Below are positions 36,813 to 45,546 of a stretch of DNA of 64,000 nucleotides, piece after piece; the first letter of the stretch is position 1, and each line of letters begins with the position of its first letter. The translations under genes were made by a program, and so were the position numbers. The notes under the pieces are model-generated. The model was not told where the DNA came from. It worked only from the letters and a program-made list of their open reading frames with translations, and ran no database searches. Source of the DNA: Helicobacter ibis (GTDB taxonomy: Bacteria; Campylobacterota; Campylobacteria; Campylobacterales; Helicobacteraceae); the NCBI RefSeq assembly GCF_027859255.1, contig NZ_JAQHXR010000002.1, forward strand, positions 1-64,000, written 5' to 3'.

Positions 36813-38213
36813 ATGTATTACACAAACAAAGATGGTGGCATATCATCGTATATTAGTGGCGTTAATTATTCTTATGAAACACAAAAAGCACTACAAAATA
36901 GAAGCGAAGAGAATAAAAGGCTAAGCACAACTGCTAGTCAAGATGAAAGCTTTGAAAAGCAAAAAGCCATACAAGAAGCTATTCAACAACTAAAAATGAC
37001 AGGCTCTGTTTCTGCTGATATAGCACAAAAAGTAAATGTAGAAGAACTAAAAAAATCACTAGAAGAATCTATAGACACAAACAAAGAAAGCGATGCTACT
37101 AAAATGCTATCTAGCACAAGTGGAAGCAAAAAAAGCAACAAAGCAGAACAAACACCAGAAGGCTCACAAGAAGTCCTAAGTCAAACAGAAGCCTTAAAGC
37201 AAGAAGCATATAAAAAACTAGCTGACCTAACATATCAAAATGCACCAGAAAAAGATATAGAAGATACAAAACTTCAAATAAGAAAACTAGAAGCAAAAGA
37301 AAAAGCCGAAAATGAAGATGAGCTTATAAGCATGAGTGATAAAAAAGATTCATTTTTTGAAAAAGAAATAATAAAATCTCCAAGCAATGCACCAGAAAAT
37401 ATAAGCGATGAGATAAAAAATGGCTACAATCCACTAGAATCTAATGGAACTACTAAGCCTAATTCTGTATCATTTATAGATGAAGTAAGTGGCAAAAATA
37501 TAAGCGTCCCTCTAACAGAAGAAAATGCAAAAGCAATAAAAGAAAAATTTGGCAGTCTAGATTCAAAAGAAGCACAAGATTTTGTAAAGTCTTGGTATTA
37601 TGATGCGGCATATAGTATGGGATATTTAGAGCAAGATAAAGATGGTGATGGCAAACTAAGCTTAGATGAAGGAATCCACATAAATAGCCTTGTATCACTA
37701 AAAGATTCTAAATATTATTCTGTTGCAGAGAGAATCCCAGGCGGAGTTGAAGCCCAAAAGCAATTCTTAGACAAAGTTGGATTCTTTGATAATATAGGAG
37801 ACTTTATTAATCATTCAATCTCCCAAGATAAAGACCTAAATGGAGCACTAAATCTAAAAGAAATGATGGGCGATAAAGATGAGCTAATGCTATTTAAAAC
37901 ATCAGGTTCAGAGGGCAACACACTAGATATATATGTGCTAAAGCATTATAAGGTAGATATAGAAAATAGTATAGATGATATCCTTATAAATCTAGGTAAC
38001 AATAAAGAACAAAATACAAATCAAGACCAATCTACATCTAGCAAAGATGAAAAAATAGAAGTAACAACAAGTGATGATTATAATTGGCTAAAAGATTTAA
38101 AAAATTTAGTCAATGAAAATTATCTAAACAACCTAAACACACAAGATAAAGAAAACTTACTAAAAAGTGAGACAATTTTGCAAAACTTACTAAAGGATAA
38201 AATTAGTGCATAG
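36813..38213 (+). CDS. Two-EF-hand protein of unknown function, probably in the flagellar regulon
   Basis: The 466-residue protein has no signal peptide or membrane helix. The N-terminal half is polar, Lys/Glu/Ser-rich and coiled-coil prone (residues about 25-200). The C-terminal half contains two canonical calcium-binding loops: residues 275-286 (DKDGDGKLSLDE) and 339-350 (DKDLNGALNLKE). Its sigma-54-like promoter matches that of fliK, so co-expression with hook genes is inferred, and export through the flagellar system is possible because the N terminus is disordered. I know no named family that fits. It is followed by a hairpin and a 29-residue microprotein. Confidence 0.78.
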   Translation: MYYTNKDGGISSYISGVNYSYETQKALQNRSEENKRLSTTASQDESFEKQKAIQEAIQQLKMTGSVSADIAQKVNVEELKKSLEESIDTNKESDATKMLSSTSGSKKSNKAEQTPEGSQEVLSQTEALKQEAYKKLADLTYQNAPEKDIEDTKLQIRKLEAKEKAENEDELISMSDKKDSFFEKEIIKSPSNAPENISDEIKNGYNPLESNGTTKPNSVSFIDEVSGKNISVPLTEENAKAIKEKFGSLDSKEAQDFVKSWYYDAAYSMGYLEQDKDGDGKLSLDEGIHINSLVSLKDSKYYSVAERIPGGVEAQKQFLDKVGFFDNIGDFINHSISQDKDLNGALNLKEMMGDKDELMLFKTSGSEGNTLDIYVLKHYKVDIENSIDDILINLGNNKEQNTNQDQSTSSKDEKIEVTTSDDYNWLKDLKNLVNENYLNNLNTQDKENLLKSETILQNLLKDKISA

Positions 38214-38227
38214 ATTCTATGCACTAA
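38203..38227 (+). promoter_or_regulatory. Perfect 11-bp hairpin between the EF-hand gene and the microprotein
   Basis: TTAGTGCATAG (38203-38213) and CTATGCACTAA (38217-38227) are perfect complements with an ATT loop. The left arm contains the EF-hand gene's stop codon and the right arm runs into the AAGGAG ribosome site of the next gene. There is no T run, so attenuation or transcript protection is likelier than termination. Confidence 0.7.
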
Positions 38228-38237
38228 GGAGAAGTTT

Positions 38238-38327
38238 ATGGAAGATTTAAAATCATTAGCTATTGAAGTTATGTTTTTCTTAGTAATAATTATCGCACTT
38301 CTAATATATAGAAGAAAACTTAAATAA
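38238..38327 (+). CDS. Single-pass membrane microprotein, 29 residues
   Basis: An ATG with AAGGAGAAG six bases before it starts a 29-codon frame: a short acidic/amphipathic lead (MEDLKSLAIEV), a hydrophobic helix (about residues 11-24: VMFFLVIIIALLIY) and a basic tail RRKLK. This is a textbook small single-span protein with an N-out/C-in charge pattern (positive inside). It is directly downstream of the EF-hand gene and its stop abuts, without a gap, the stop of the convergent gene. Its size resembles CcoQ-like or toxin-like small membrane proteins but I see no identity. Function unknown. Confidence 0.65.
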   Translation: MEDLKSLAIEVMFFLVIIIALLIYRRKLK

Positions 38328-39497
38328 CTAAATAATCCTATGTGATACAAACTTTGACATATTATTTAATATCTCACCACCTTTTCTAAAGCCCAAAGCA
38401 CAAGCCTCATATGCATAAAAAACATTTGCTTGATAGAAGCTACCATTATGTGAGTTTAATTCTGCAAACTCTTGATAAAGTTCTGGGTAATTTTCATAAT
38501 TGCCATTGCTTTTAGTTAGAATCTCTCCACTGCTAGATAGAATTGATACACTCTCGCCCTCTCTGCCAAAAGCATGTTTTTTGACTTGCTTTTTATCAAG
38601 CATTTCATATGAGTTCTCAAGCAATAATGGGTGATTCGGAAATAAATCCCATAGAATCTTCATCATTCTTTTACTTTGAAACATAAGTGTATATGCTGGA
38701 TTTAAAAAGATAGTATTTTTATTTCTAATCATTGTAGTAATAAGCATTGCCAAATCTGGCTCATCTACTGCGATACTCTCCCATGGTATTAGCTTAAACC
38801 AAAACTCGTAATTATCTCCATTGAAACTAAGTCCATTATGCTCATCTAGCTGTGCTTCATGTGCATAACAAAATGAAGTATTAAATCCAGCTTCCCTTGC
38901 AATTACTTCTAGTAACTTCACGCTTCTTTCTTCTTCTATGCTACCTTGTATGCTAGAAAACAGAATCTTCCAACCTTCATAAACAAAATCAAAGTTTGAA
39001 ATATCGTCACCAAGAGTGATAATTCTCTTAAAGTTATCACTTAAAGATTCATATAAACTATTAAACTGCATAGATTCATCAAAGCCATTTTTCTTTAAAA
39101 GTGCCCATTGGATTATCGCACTCTCATATAGCATAGTAGGAGTATCTGCATTAAACTCCAATAACTTAATTGGCTTCCCATCTAGCCCACCTGCAAAATC
39201 AAATCTACCATAAAGATGCCAATGCACCTCCTCTTCCCAACTCATTTTTATAGCTTCGACTAAATTAAACGGAATCCCTAGTTCAAAAAATAAATCATTG
39301 TCAATTACATATTGCCCTGCTTCCACATACATATCATAGAGTTCATTTGCAGCATCATAATATCTTTGTGCTTCATCTTCTGTAACCTCTATTATTTCAT
39401 TGCTAATATATGGAGTATCATCGATGTCTGTATGCCATTCTAATCCTAGATTCTCTAAATCCTCATTACTTAAAGCTTCAACTTCTGTAATCTTCAT
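38328..39497 (-). CDS. Glutathionylspermidine-synthase-family ATP-grasp protein
   Basis: The 389-residue protein matches the GSP-synthase family, as E. coli YgiC/YjfC. Seen: HWHLYGRFDFAGGLDGKPIKLLEFNADTPTMLYE (residues about 92-125) as the nucleotide-binding and metal region, NPAYTLMFQSKRMMKILWDLFPNHPLLL and KHAFGREGESV. The family name reflects its fold and the ligase activity of one member; no polyamine substrate is shown for this branch. It starts two bases after the UPF0323 lipoprotein and the pair mirrors E. coli ygiB-ygiC in arrangement. I recall a similar pair in H. pylori (HP0232/HP0233). Confidence 0.88.
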   Translation of the reverse strand: MKITEVEALSNEDLENLGLEWHTDIDDTPYISNEIIEVTEDEAQRYYDAANELYDMYVEAGQYVIDNDLFFELGIPFNLVEAIKMSWEEEVHWHLYGRFDFAGGLDGKPIKLLEFNADTPTMLYESAIIQWALLKKNGFDESMQFNSLYESLSDNFKRIITLGDDISNFDFVYEGWKILFSSIQGSIEEERSVKLLEVIAREAGFNTSFCYAHEAQLDEHNGLSFNGDNYEFWFKLIPWESIAVDEPDLAMLITTMIRNKNTIFLNPAYTLMFQSKRMMKILWDLFPNHPLLLENSYEMLDKKQVKKHAFGREGESVSILSSSGEILTKSNGNYENYPELYQEFAELNSHNGSFYQANVFYAYEACALGFRKGGEILNNMSKFVSHRII

Positions 39498-39499
39498 AC

Positions 39500-40138
39500 T
39501 TACCCACCATATGTATTTGAATTATTTTGTCTATTTTGAGTATTTGTAGTATTTGGCGTATTATTATTTGGGGAATAAAACCCACTTCTACCGGCATTTG
39601 TTGCATTATTTCTATTAAATGAATTTTGAGATCTCTCATAAGCTTGGGGAGTTTTATAGCTCGTTCTTTGCTGTGATTGATAGTTTTGATTATTAAACAA
39701 CTTACTACCAATCCAACTTCCAAGTATAGCACCAGCAGCACTTGCTAATATCGTCTCCCCCAAAGATAACCCAGCGCCTGTTGGGTTTGTAAGCTGTGAA
39801 GTACCTGAATCTATCTTTTTAGATTCTTCTTGTATTATCTTATCTATCTCCTCTTGCGTCAAGATTCTCTCATTGCCGTTTTGCTCCCTAAGAATCACTC
39901 TAGTACTAGAACTTGGTGTTTCTTCTAGTATTTTATAGCTTCCGTCTGCTTGTTCTTCTATTGTTACTATAGCTCCATTTTTTGTGGCTTGTTCTAATCC
40001 ACTAGAAGAAGAATTTTGATTCTCTCCACCATTACAACCAACAATAGCCAAAACAGCCACTAATCCTAGACCGGTTTTGCTAAATATTCCAGCTATCCTA
40101 GAATCTCCTATTTTATTTAAGAATTTTTTATTTATCAT
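39500..40138 (-). CDS. UPF0323-family lipoprotein
   Basis: The 212-residue product has a long N-terminal lead and a lipobox at about residues 31-35 (AIVGC), then a Ser/Asn-rich spacer, a conserved core with [20 protein letters not shown] and [15 protein letters not shown], a Gly/Ala-rich helix ([14 protein letters not shown]), and a Gln/Asn/Thr-rich tail. This is the layout of UPF0323 lipoproteins in Campylobacter and Helicobacter. It is probably co-transcribed with the GspS-like gene. Envelope function is inferred from E. coli ygiBC and not shown here. Confidence 0.85.
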   Translation of the reverse strand: MINKKFLNKIGDSRIAGIFSKTGLGLVAVLAIVGCNGGENQNSSSSGLEQATKNGAIVTIEEQADGSYKILEETPSSSTRVILREQNGNERILTQEEIDKIIQEESKKIDSGTSQLTNPTGAGLSLGETILASAAGAILGSWIGSKLFNNQNYQSQQRTSYKTPQAYERSQNSFNRNNATNAGRSGFYSPNNNTPNTTNTQNRQNNSNTYGG

Positions 40139-40294
40139 AATATTCCCTAAACCTGCGATGTGTCATAAAAACCTAATTTTATACTTTAAAGACTTAAAAA
40201 ATTAATAAGTTTATTTTTAAGAAACATTGTTAAAATTACTTTCATTATTACTTTAGATTGCTTTAAAATATAACACATAAACAAGGCTAAGTGC

Positions 40295-40420
40295 ATGATA
40301 GAAAAGATTATATTATTTGGTATTTTTATATTAGCATTTGGATATTTTACTTACAAATTATTCCCTAAAAAAAATAATGGTTGTGGTTGTGAAGATTGTA
40401 ACTGCACAAAAGAAAAATAA
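40295..40420 (+). CDS. Cys-rich single-pass membrane microprotein, 41 residues
   Basis: The product is one hydrophobic helix (residues about 5-20), a short basic turn (KLFPKK), and a tail with four cysteines in the order Cys-x-Cys-x2-Cys-x-Cys (residues 30, 32, 35, 37). This matches the size and pattern of FeoB-associated Cys-rich membrane proteins, which are thought to bind metal at the membrane. No feoB is in this window. AAGG is eight bases before the ATG, and codon use is like that of neighbours. It stands alone between the lipoprotein gene (divergent) and the porin gene. Confidence 0.72.
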   Translation: MIEKIILFGIFILAFGYFTYKLFPKKNNGCGCEDCNCTKEK

Positions 40421-40540
40421 AATACTCATCCCTGGTATTGCAAGATTATAATGTTACTTTAAGCTATTAAAAGATAAAATAATCCTTTAATTTTGCTTAA
40501 ATAACGCAAGATTTATTCTATTTATTCAAGGAAGTTACAA

Positions 40541-41992
40541 ATGAAATTCACAAAACTTAGTTTAGCTACCTGTGTTGCAGTAGCAGGTCTTTCATCAGTT
40601 AGTTTGGCGCAGCCACTAGAAGAAGCAATCAAAGGTGTTGAGGTTAATGGTTTCTTAAGATACAGATATAATGATACTAGAATAGACAATGAAGGCTTTG
40701 TCAAAGATGGTAAAAGAACAGATAATCAAGGTAACCCTGTGGCAGATAGTAAAGGCAGTGCTGGACACAACTGGAGAGCAGAAGCTACATTTAAAACTCC
40801 TGTTGTAAATAATGTTGCAATGACATTAGGTATCGGATACCACAATGTAGATCAAAATGTAAATCATGGTAAAGGCGTAAGTGCTGTTAATGCTAATGGT
40901 GCAACTGTTAATACTCCTTTCTTGGGAACAGGTCTTGGTGCTGGTAAAGATTCTAACTTTGGTGTAACAGAATTCTATGCTACTATCAGTCCAGATACAA
41001 CGGCTACTACAATTCAAGCTGGTAAAATGAGATTGGCTACTCCTTTAAACGATTCGCTAGATGACAGAGGAACAGGTATATTAGCAATGAACTCTGACTT
41101 ACCAAACTGGACTTTTGTTGCTGGTGCATTTGATTCTTGGAGCACAGATGATCAATTTGCTGGTTATGCTGGTGATTATACAAGTGTAGTTAAGCCACTA
41201 TATACTATCGCTGCTCTAGCTAATTATGAAACAGGAATTGGTAATATCAATGCTGAAGCTTGGTTGTTTAGTGCTGATGATTTAATTGATAGTGCTGTAT
41301 TTGCACAACTTGGTTGGGATAGCAGTCTAGCACATCTTAAGGGACAATATATACTGGCTAACCTAAACAATGATTTAGATAAGCCTTTTGTAGCGCTTCA
41401 TGGCGGTAAAGTTCAAGATTCGGCTGATTTATACATTATTGAAGGTGGTGTAAAATTCCACGATTACCAAGTTCCACTAGCTGTTAAAGTTGGTTACTGG
41501 GGTAACTCAAAAGATTCTTATTCTGTATCACTTGACAATGGAGATGGTGGATACCTAAGCTATGCTGGTGAGCTATGGTTTGACAATCCTGCTACAGGAA
41601 TAAATATCTCTGTTCTTCCAACATACACTGGTATTACAATGCCTCTAGAAAATGAAAGCAACGAACTTAGCATATTCTACGGAAATGTTAGCTATGATAT
41701 TTTGGATAACCTAACTGTAGGTATCGACTATGTAAAGGGAACAAACACTCTTACAAGGGGTATTGATGCTGCTAGATATTCTGGCGATATTGATTTCCAA
41801 GAAATCACTCCAAAAATCACATGGCAATACTCTAAGGCTCTAAAAATTTCAACTTACTACGCTATGCTACAAACTGATGCTGATAAGCAAGTTATCTTAG
41901 GTAGCCCTGATGTAAGCACTTGGAATGATGCTGTAAATACAGATTCTGAAGATAAAAACAGATTTAGGGTAGAAGTTAGATATAACTTCTAA
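40541..41992 (+). CDS. Major outer membrane porin (Campylobacter MOMP family)
   Basis: The 483-residue product has a signal peptide (residues 1-23, ending SVSLAQ) and then the MOMP-type barrel, opening with the GVEVNGFLRYRYNDTRI strand and ending in a C-terminal aromatic-terminated strand FRVEVRYNF, as needed for Bam insertion. Alternating-hydrophobicity strands continue along the length. Such porins pass small solutes and are abundant surface antigens. AAGGAAG is ten bases before the ATG, and a strong hairpin follows the stop. G/A-ending codons are less extreme than nearby, as expected for a highly expressed gene. Confidence 0.92.
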   Translation: MKFTKLSLATCVAVAGLSSVSLAQPLEEAIKGVEVNGFLRYRYNDTRIDNEGFVKDGKRTDNQGNPVADSKGSAGHNWRAEATFKTPVVNNVAMTLGIGYHNVDQNVNHGKGVSAVNANGATVNTPFLGTGLGAGKDSNFGVTEFYATISPDTTATTIQAGKMRLATPLNDSLDDRGTGILAMNSDLPNWTFVAGAFDSWSTDDQFAGYAGDYTSVVKPLYTIAALANYETGIGNINAEAWLFSADDLIDSAVFAQLGWDSSLAHLKGQYILANLNNDLDKPFVALHGGKVQDSADLYIIEGGVKFHDYQVPLAVKVGYWGNSKDSYSVSLDNGDGGYLSYAGELWFDNPATGINISVLPTYTGITMPLENESNELSIFYGNVSYDILDNLTVGIDYVKGTNTLTRGIDAARYSGDIDFQEITPKITWQYSKALKISTYYAMLQTDADKQVILGSPDVSTWNDAVNTDSEDKNRFRVEVRYNF

Positions 41993-41997
41993 TTTAT

Positions 41998-42020
41998 ACT
42001 CATAGGAATCTCCTATGAGT
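41998..42020 (+). terminator. Hairpin terminator after the porin gene
   Basis: ACTCATAGGA (41998-42007) and TCCTATGAGT (42011-42020) are perfect complements with an ATC loop, five bases after the porin stop. The following run (CTTCATCTATGTCTCT) is T-rich but broken. Confidence 0.7.
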
Positions 42021-42145
42021 CTTCATCTATGTCTCTCAAAATATACTTAAAAATACAAAAATTTTTAACCTTTTAAAAGCTTTTTTTTATTTTTATTTTG
42101 ATACCTTATACGGCGTTTATAAGCCATCATTTATAAGGAGAAATA

Positions 42146-43477
42146 ATGCGAAGCAAATGGGTAGAAGCCCGCAAAAATGATAAAGTAAAAACGCAACTCT
42201 ATTATGCAAAACAAGGTATCATCACAGAAGAAATGCAATATGTAGCAAACATAGAACATTTAGATTCTGAGCTAATTAGAAAAGAAGTGGCAAAAGGTCG
42301 CTTGATATTGCCATCAAATATCTATCACACAAATTTAGAACCAATGGGAATTGGGATTGCTGTTAGAACAAAAATTAATTCTAATATCGGTAGCTCTGCT
42401 CTTGCAAGCTCTATTGATGAAGAGGTACAAAAAACTCTAGTATCCATTAAATATGGTGCAGATACTATTATGGATTTAAGCACAGGTGGTGATTTAGATA
42501 GTATAAGAGAAGCTGTTATTAAAAACTCTAGCGTCCCTATTGGCACAGTACCTATCTATCAGATTTTACATGATGTAAAAAATGATATAAACGCACTCAC
42601 CATAGATAAAATGCTTGAAGTCTTAGAACGACAAGCAAAACAAGGTGTTAGCTACTTTACAATCCATTGTGGATTCCTGCTAGAACATATGCCTTCTTTG
42701 GCAAAAAGAAAAATGGGAATTGTAAGTCGTGGCGGAAGCCTTATGGCTTCTTGGATGATGCACTATCATAAACAGAATCCTTTTTATGAAGCTTTTGATG
42801 ATATTTTAGAGATTTGCAGAAAATATGATGTATCTTTAAGTCTTGGAGATTCTTTGCGTCCGGGTTGCTTAGCAGATTCTAGTGATGAGGCTCAACTTGG
42901 AGAGTTAAAAGTCTTAGGAGAGCTAACCTTAAGGGCATGGGAAAAAGATGTGCAAGTAATGATAGAAGGTCCTGGACATGTGCCTATGAATGAAATCGAA
43001 CGCAATGTAGAACTACAAAAAGAGCTTTGCCATGAAGCACCTTTTTATGTTTTGGGACCACTTGTAACTGATATTGCCGCAGGATATGATCATATAGCTT
43101 CAGCCATTGGTGCTAGTATTGCAGCTTGGAAGGGTGTAGCAATGCTTTGTTATGTTACCCCAAAAGAACACTTAGGATTACCAAACGCCAAAGATGTGCG
43201 AGAGGGAATCATAGCCTACAAAATAGCAGCACATGCTGCTGATATTGCAAGAGGCAGAATCAATGCTAGGGTCAGAGATGATGCTATGAGTAATGCAAGA
43301 TATAATTTTGATTGGAATAGACAATTTGAACTAGCACTAGATCCAGAGAGAGCTAGAGAATACCACGATGAGAGTCTGCCTCAAGAAGTATTTAAAGATG
43401 CGAAATTTTGTTCAATGTGCGGACCAAAATTTTGTAGCTATAAAATATCACAAGAAATAATAGAACAACATAGTTAA
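42146..43477 (+). CDS. thiC: Phosphomethylpyrimidine synthase ThiC
   Basis: ThiC, an unusual radical-SAM enzyme, turns aminoimidazole ribotide into the thiamine pyrimidine. The 443-residue product is the short ThiC form. Seen: the central barrel with [41 protein letters not shown] and [12 protein letters not shown], and the C-terminal iron-sulfur motif Cys-Ser-Met-Cys-Gly-Pro-x2-Cys near residue 430. The 125-base leader after the porin hairpin has no recognisable TPP riboswitch core. mrp follows after 9 bases; thiL lies on the other strand 89 bases past mrp. Confidence 0.97.
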   Translation: MRSKWVEARKNDKVKTQLYYAKQGIITEEMQYVANIEHLDSELIRKEVAKGRLILPSNIYHTNLEPMGIGIAVRTKINSNIGSSALASSIDEEVQKTLVSIKYGADTIMDLSTGGDLDSIREAVIKNSSVPIGTVPIYQILHDVKNDINALTIDKMLEVLERQAKQGVSYFTIHCGFLLEHMPSLAKRKMGIVSRGGSLMASWMMHYHKQNPFYEAFDDILEICRKYDVSLSLGDSLRPGCLADSSDEAQLGELKVLGELTLRAWEKDVQVMIEGPGHVPMNEIERNVELQKELCHEAPFYVLGPLVTDIAAGYDHIASAIGASIAAWKGVAMLCYVTPKEHLGLPNAKDVREGIIAYKIAAHAADIARGRINARVRDDAMSNARYNFDWNRQFELALDPERAREYHDESLPQEVFKDAKFCSMCGPKFCSYKISQEIIEQHS

Positions 43478-43486
43478 GGAGTATTA

Positions 43487-44596
43487 ATGAATCAAGAACA
43501 ATTATTAAATTTATTAAAAGAGGTAATTTACCCAAATTTTGAAAAAGATATTGTAACTTTTGGATTTGTAAAAGAAATGCTAGTGCATGAAAATGCAGTA
43601 TCTTTAAGACTTGAGATTCCATCAGCTTCAAATGATGTGGCAAACTCACTAAGAGAGAATATAACACAAAAGCTAGAGAACGCTGGAGTTAGCAAGATAA
43701 ATATAGACATTAAACAACCAACCCCACAACAACCAAAGCAACCAACAACTAAAAATCTAGCCCCACAAATCAAAAATTTCGTAATGGTAAGCAGTGGTAA
43801 AGGTGGCGTAGGAAAATCTACAACAAGCGTGAATCTAGCAATAGCACTTGCCATGCAAGGTAAAAAGGTAGCACTGCTAGATGCAGATATTTATGGTCCA
43901 AATGTGCCTAGAATGCTTGGATTAGAAAAAGATAAGCCAGAAGTAGATCAAAAACTAAAAAAACTTATCCCACTTCAAGCATATGGGGTAGAGATGATTT
44001 CTATGGGTGTGCTTTATGATGAGGGGCAGAGTCTTATTTGGCGTGGTCCTATGATTATTCGAGCGATTGAACAAATGCTAAGCGATGTAATTTGGGGCGA
44101 GCTTGATGTTATGATTATTGATATGCCTCCGGGAACTGGTGATGCACAGCTAACTTTAGCACAAAGTGTGCCTGTAACTGCAGGAATTGCGGTATCAACT
44201 CCGCAAAAAGTAGCCTTAGATGATGGCGCAAGAGCATTAGATATGTTTAAAAAACTTAAAATCCCACTAGCAGGTATCATTGAAAACATGAGTGGCTTTA
44301 TTTGCCCGGGCTGTGGAGAAGAATATGATATTTTTGGCAAAGGCACAACAGAAGTAGTAGCTAGAGAATATGGCACACAAACTCTAGCACAAATCCCGAT
44401 TGAACCAAGCGTTAGAGAAGGTGGAGATAGTGGAAAACCAATTGTTTATTTCAACCCAGAATCTAAATCGGCAAAAGAATATCTAAAAGCTGCAAAAAGC
44501 TTGTGGGAATTCATAGAAGAAGTAAATGCTAAAAATCTAGCTGATAATAAAGAGATTCAACCAATCAACACTGGAAAGTCAGCTTGTTCATCATAA
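43487..44596 (+). CDS. mrp: Mrp/ApbC-family iron-sulfur carrier ATPase
   Basis: Mrp proteins bind and hand over 4Fe-4S clusters. The 369-residue product has an N-terminal MIP18-like domain (residues about 1-80), a Pro/Gln linker, Walker [12 protein letters not shown] (about 101-111), switch [14 protein letters not shown] (about 205-218) and the Cys-Pro-Gly-Cys cluster motif (about 265-268). In thiamine mutants of Salmonella, ApbC loss lowers ThiC activity, so placing mrp right after thiC suggests it supplies the ThiC cluster here. This link is inferred from context. Confidence 0.94.
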   Translation: MNQEQLLNLLKEVIYPNFEKDIVTFGFVKEMLVHENAVSLRLEIPSASNDVANSLRENITQKLENAGVSKINIDIKQPTPQQPKQPTTKNLAPQIKNFVMVSSGKGGVGKSTTSVNLAIALAMQGKKVALLDADIYGPNVPRMLGLEKDKPEVDQKLKKLIPLQAYGVEMISMGVLYDEGQSLIWRGPMIIRAIEQMLSDVIWGELDVMIIDMPPGTGDAQLTLAQSVPVTAGIAVSTPQKVALDDGARALDMFKKLKIPLAGIIENMSGFICPGCGEEYDIFGKGTTEVVAREYGTQTLAQIPIEPSVREGGDSGKPIVYFNPESKSAKEYLKAAKSLWEFIEEVNAKNLADNKEIQPINTGKSACSS

Positions 44597-44604
44597 AACA
44601 CAAA

Positions 44605-44627
44605 TAGCTCCTCCAAAGTGGGAGCTA
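44605..44627. terminator. Hairpin between mrp and thiL
   Basis: TAGCTCC pairs with GGAGCTA (inner CC/GG can extend it) between the convergent ends of mrp and thiL. T-rich sequence is better on the minus-strand side, so it may serve thiL mainly. It could act on both. Confidence 0.5.
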
Positions 44628-44685
44628 CAAAGCTTTATAGAAAATCCACAAAATTTATATAAATCACAAAAGTATCATTTTATTT

Positions 44686-45546
44686 TTAACTATGCCAATT
44701 TCTTTTTTTGCTTGTATATCTCCCTATCTTGGCTCTTGCAAATATCTCTAACTTATGTCTATGTTTTTTAGCTATATTTCTTGCTTTTGTTAGTTTCTTT
44801 GGAGAAATTGCATATAGCATTTGATACTCCTCTGGAGAATAAAACCATTCAAAAATAGCCTTACAAAATCTAAAAGATACATTGTTTTTTGATGATAGTC
44901 TCTGCAAATCCATGAAGATTCCATCAGATATATCCATACCTGCATTTGCTATTTTATTTATCTCAAAAATCATTCTAGGATACAATAGAGGTTTAGAAAA
45001 TCTACTATTATGTTTTACATAGTTATATCTTAATGCTATTTTTAGTGCAGAAATATTTTTGCCAAATTTTTGTGCTTTAGCTTTGGTTAATGCACTAAAA
45101 GGGCTAGTATAAGCCATATAATCACCCCTTTTTATCCTCCATCTTAAAAGTGGTTTTTTTTGTAATTTACCAATAAGTGTTAATGAAATTTGAAGCTTTG
45201 AATCTTTTATAGTATCTCCACCTATTATTCTAACTCCATGCTTTAAGGCAATACTGCCTATGATATTTGATAACTCTTTTATCTGTCTAAAGTTATGCGG
45301 TATTGAGATATTTAGCATTGCATACACTGGAGTAGCATTTGTAGCATATATGTCAGAGAGATTTACTAAGAATGCCTTTTCTATAATGTCATATAAATTG
45401 CACCACTTTATTTTAAAATGCACATCTTCAAAGAATGAATCGCTAGCAATTACATAATCGTTAAACACAAAACAATCATCGCCAAGTCCAAGTGTAGCTC
45501 TAGTATCCTCTAATGATTTTATAAATAATCTCTCACTATCTTTCAT
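44686..45546 (-). CDS. thiL: Thiamine-monophosphate kinase ThiL
   Basis: ThiL makes thiamine diphosphate from thiamine monophosphate. The 286-residue product, shorter than the usual 310-330 residues, has TLGLGDDCFVF (residues about 18-28), NLSDIYATNATPVYAMLNISIP (about 57-78) and a C-terminal GMDISDGIFMDLQRLSSKNNVSF segment. All are typical of the PurM-like fold. The basic C terminus (KKRNWHS) is short. It overlaps the nadC end by 11 bases and is the last gene of the long minus-strand run. ThiC upstream on the plus strand belongs to the same pathway. Confidence 0.9.
   Translation of the reverse strand: MKDSERLFIKSLEDTRATLGLGDDCFVFNDYVIASDSFFEDVHFKIKWCNLYDIIEKAFLVNLSDIYATNATPVYAMLNISIPHNFRQIKELSNIIGSIALKHGVRIIGGDTIKDSKLQISLTLIGKLQKKPLLRWRIKRGDYMAYTSPFSALTKAKAQKFGKNISALKIALRYNYVKHNSRFSKPLLYPRMIFEINKIANAGMDISDGIFMDLQRLSSKNNVSFRFCKAIFEWFYSPEEYQMLYAISPKKLTKARNIAKKHRHKLEIFARAKIGRYTSKKRNWHS

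Noticed and set aside
42021-42145. TPP riboswitch before thiC
   Set aside because: The leader is only 125 bases after a terminator-like hairpin, and I see no CUGAGA core or paired P1/P3 arms.
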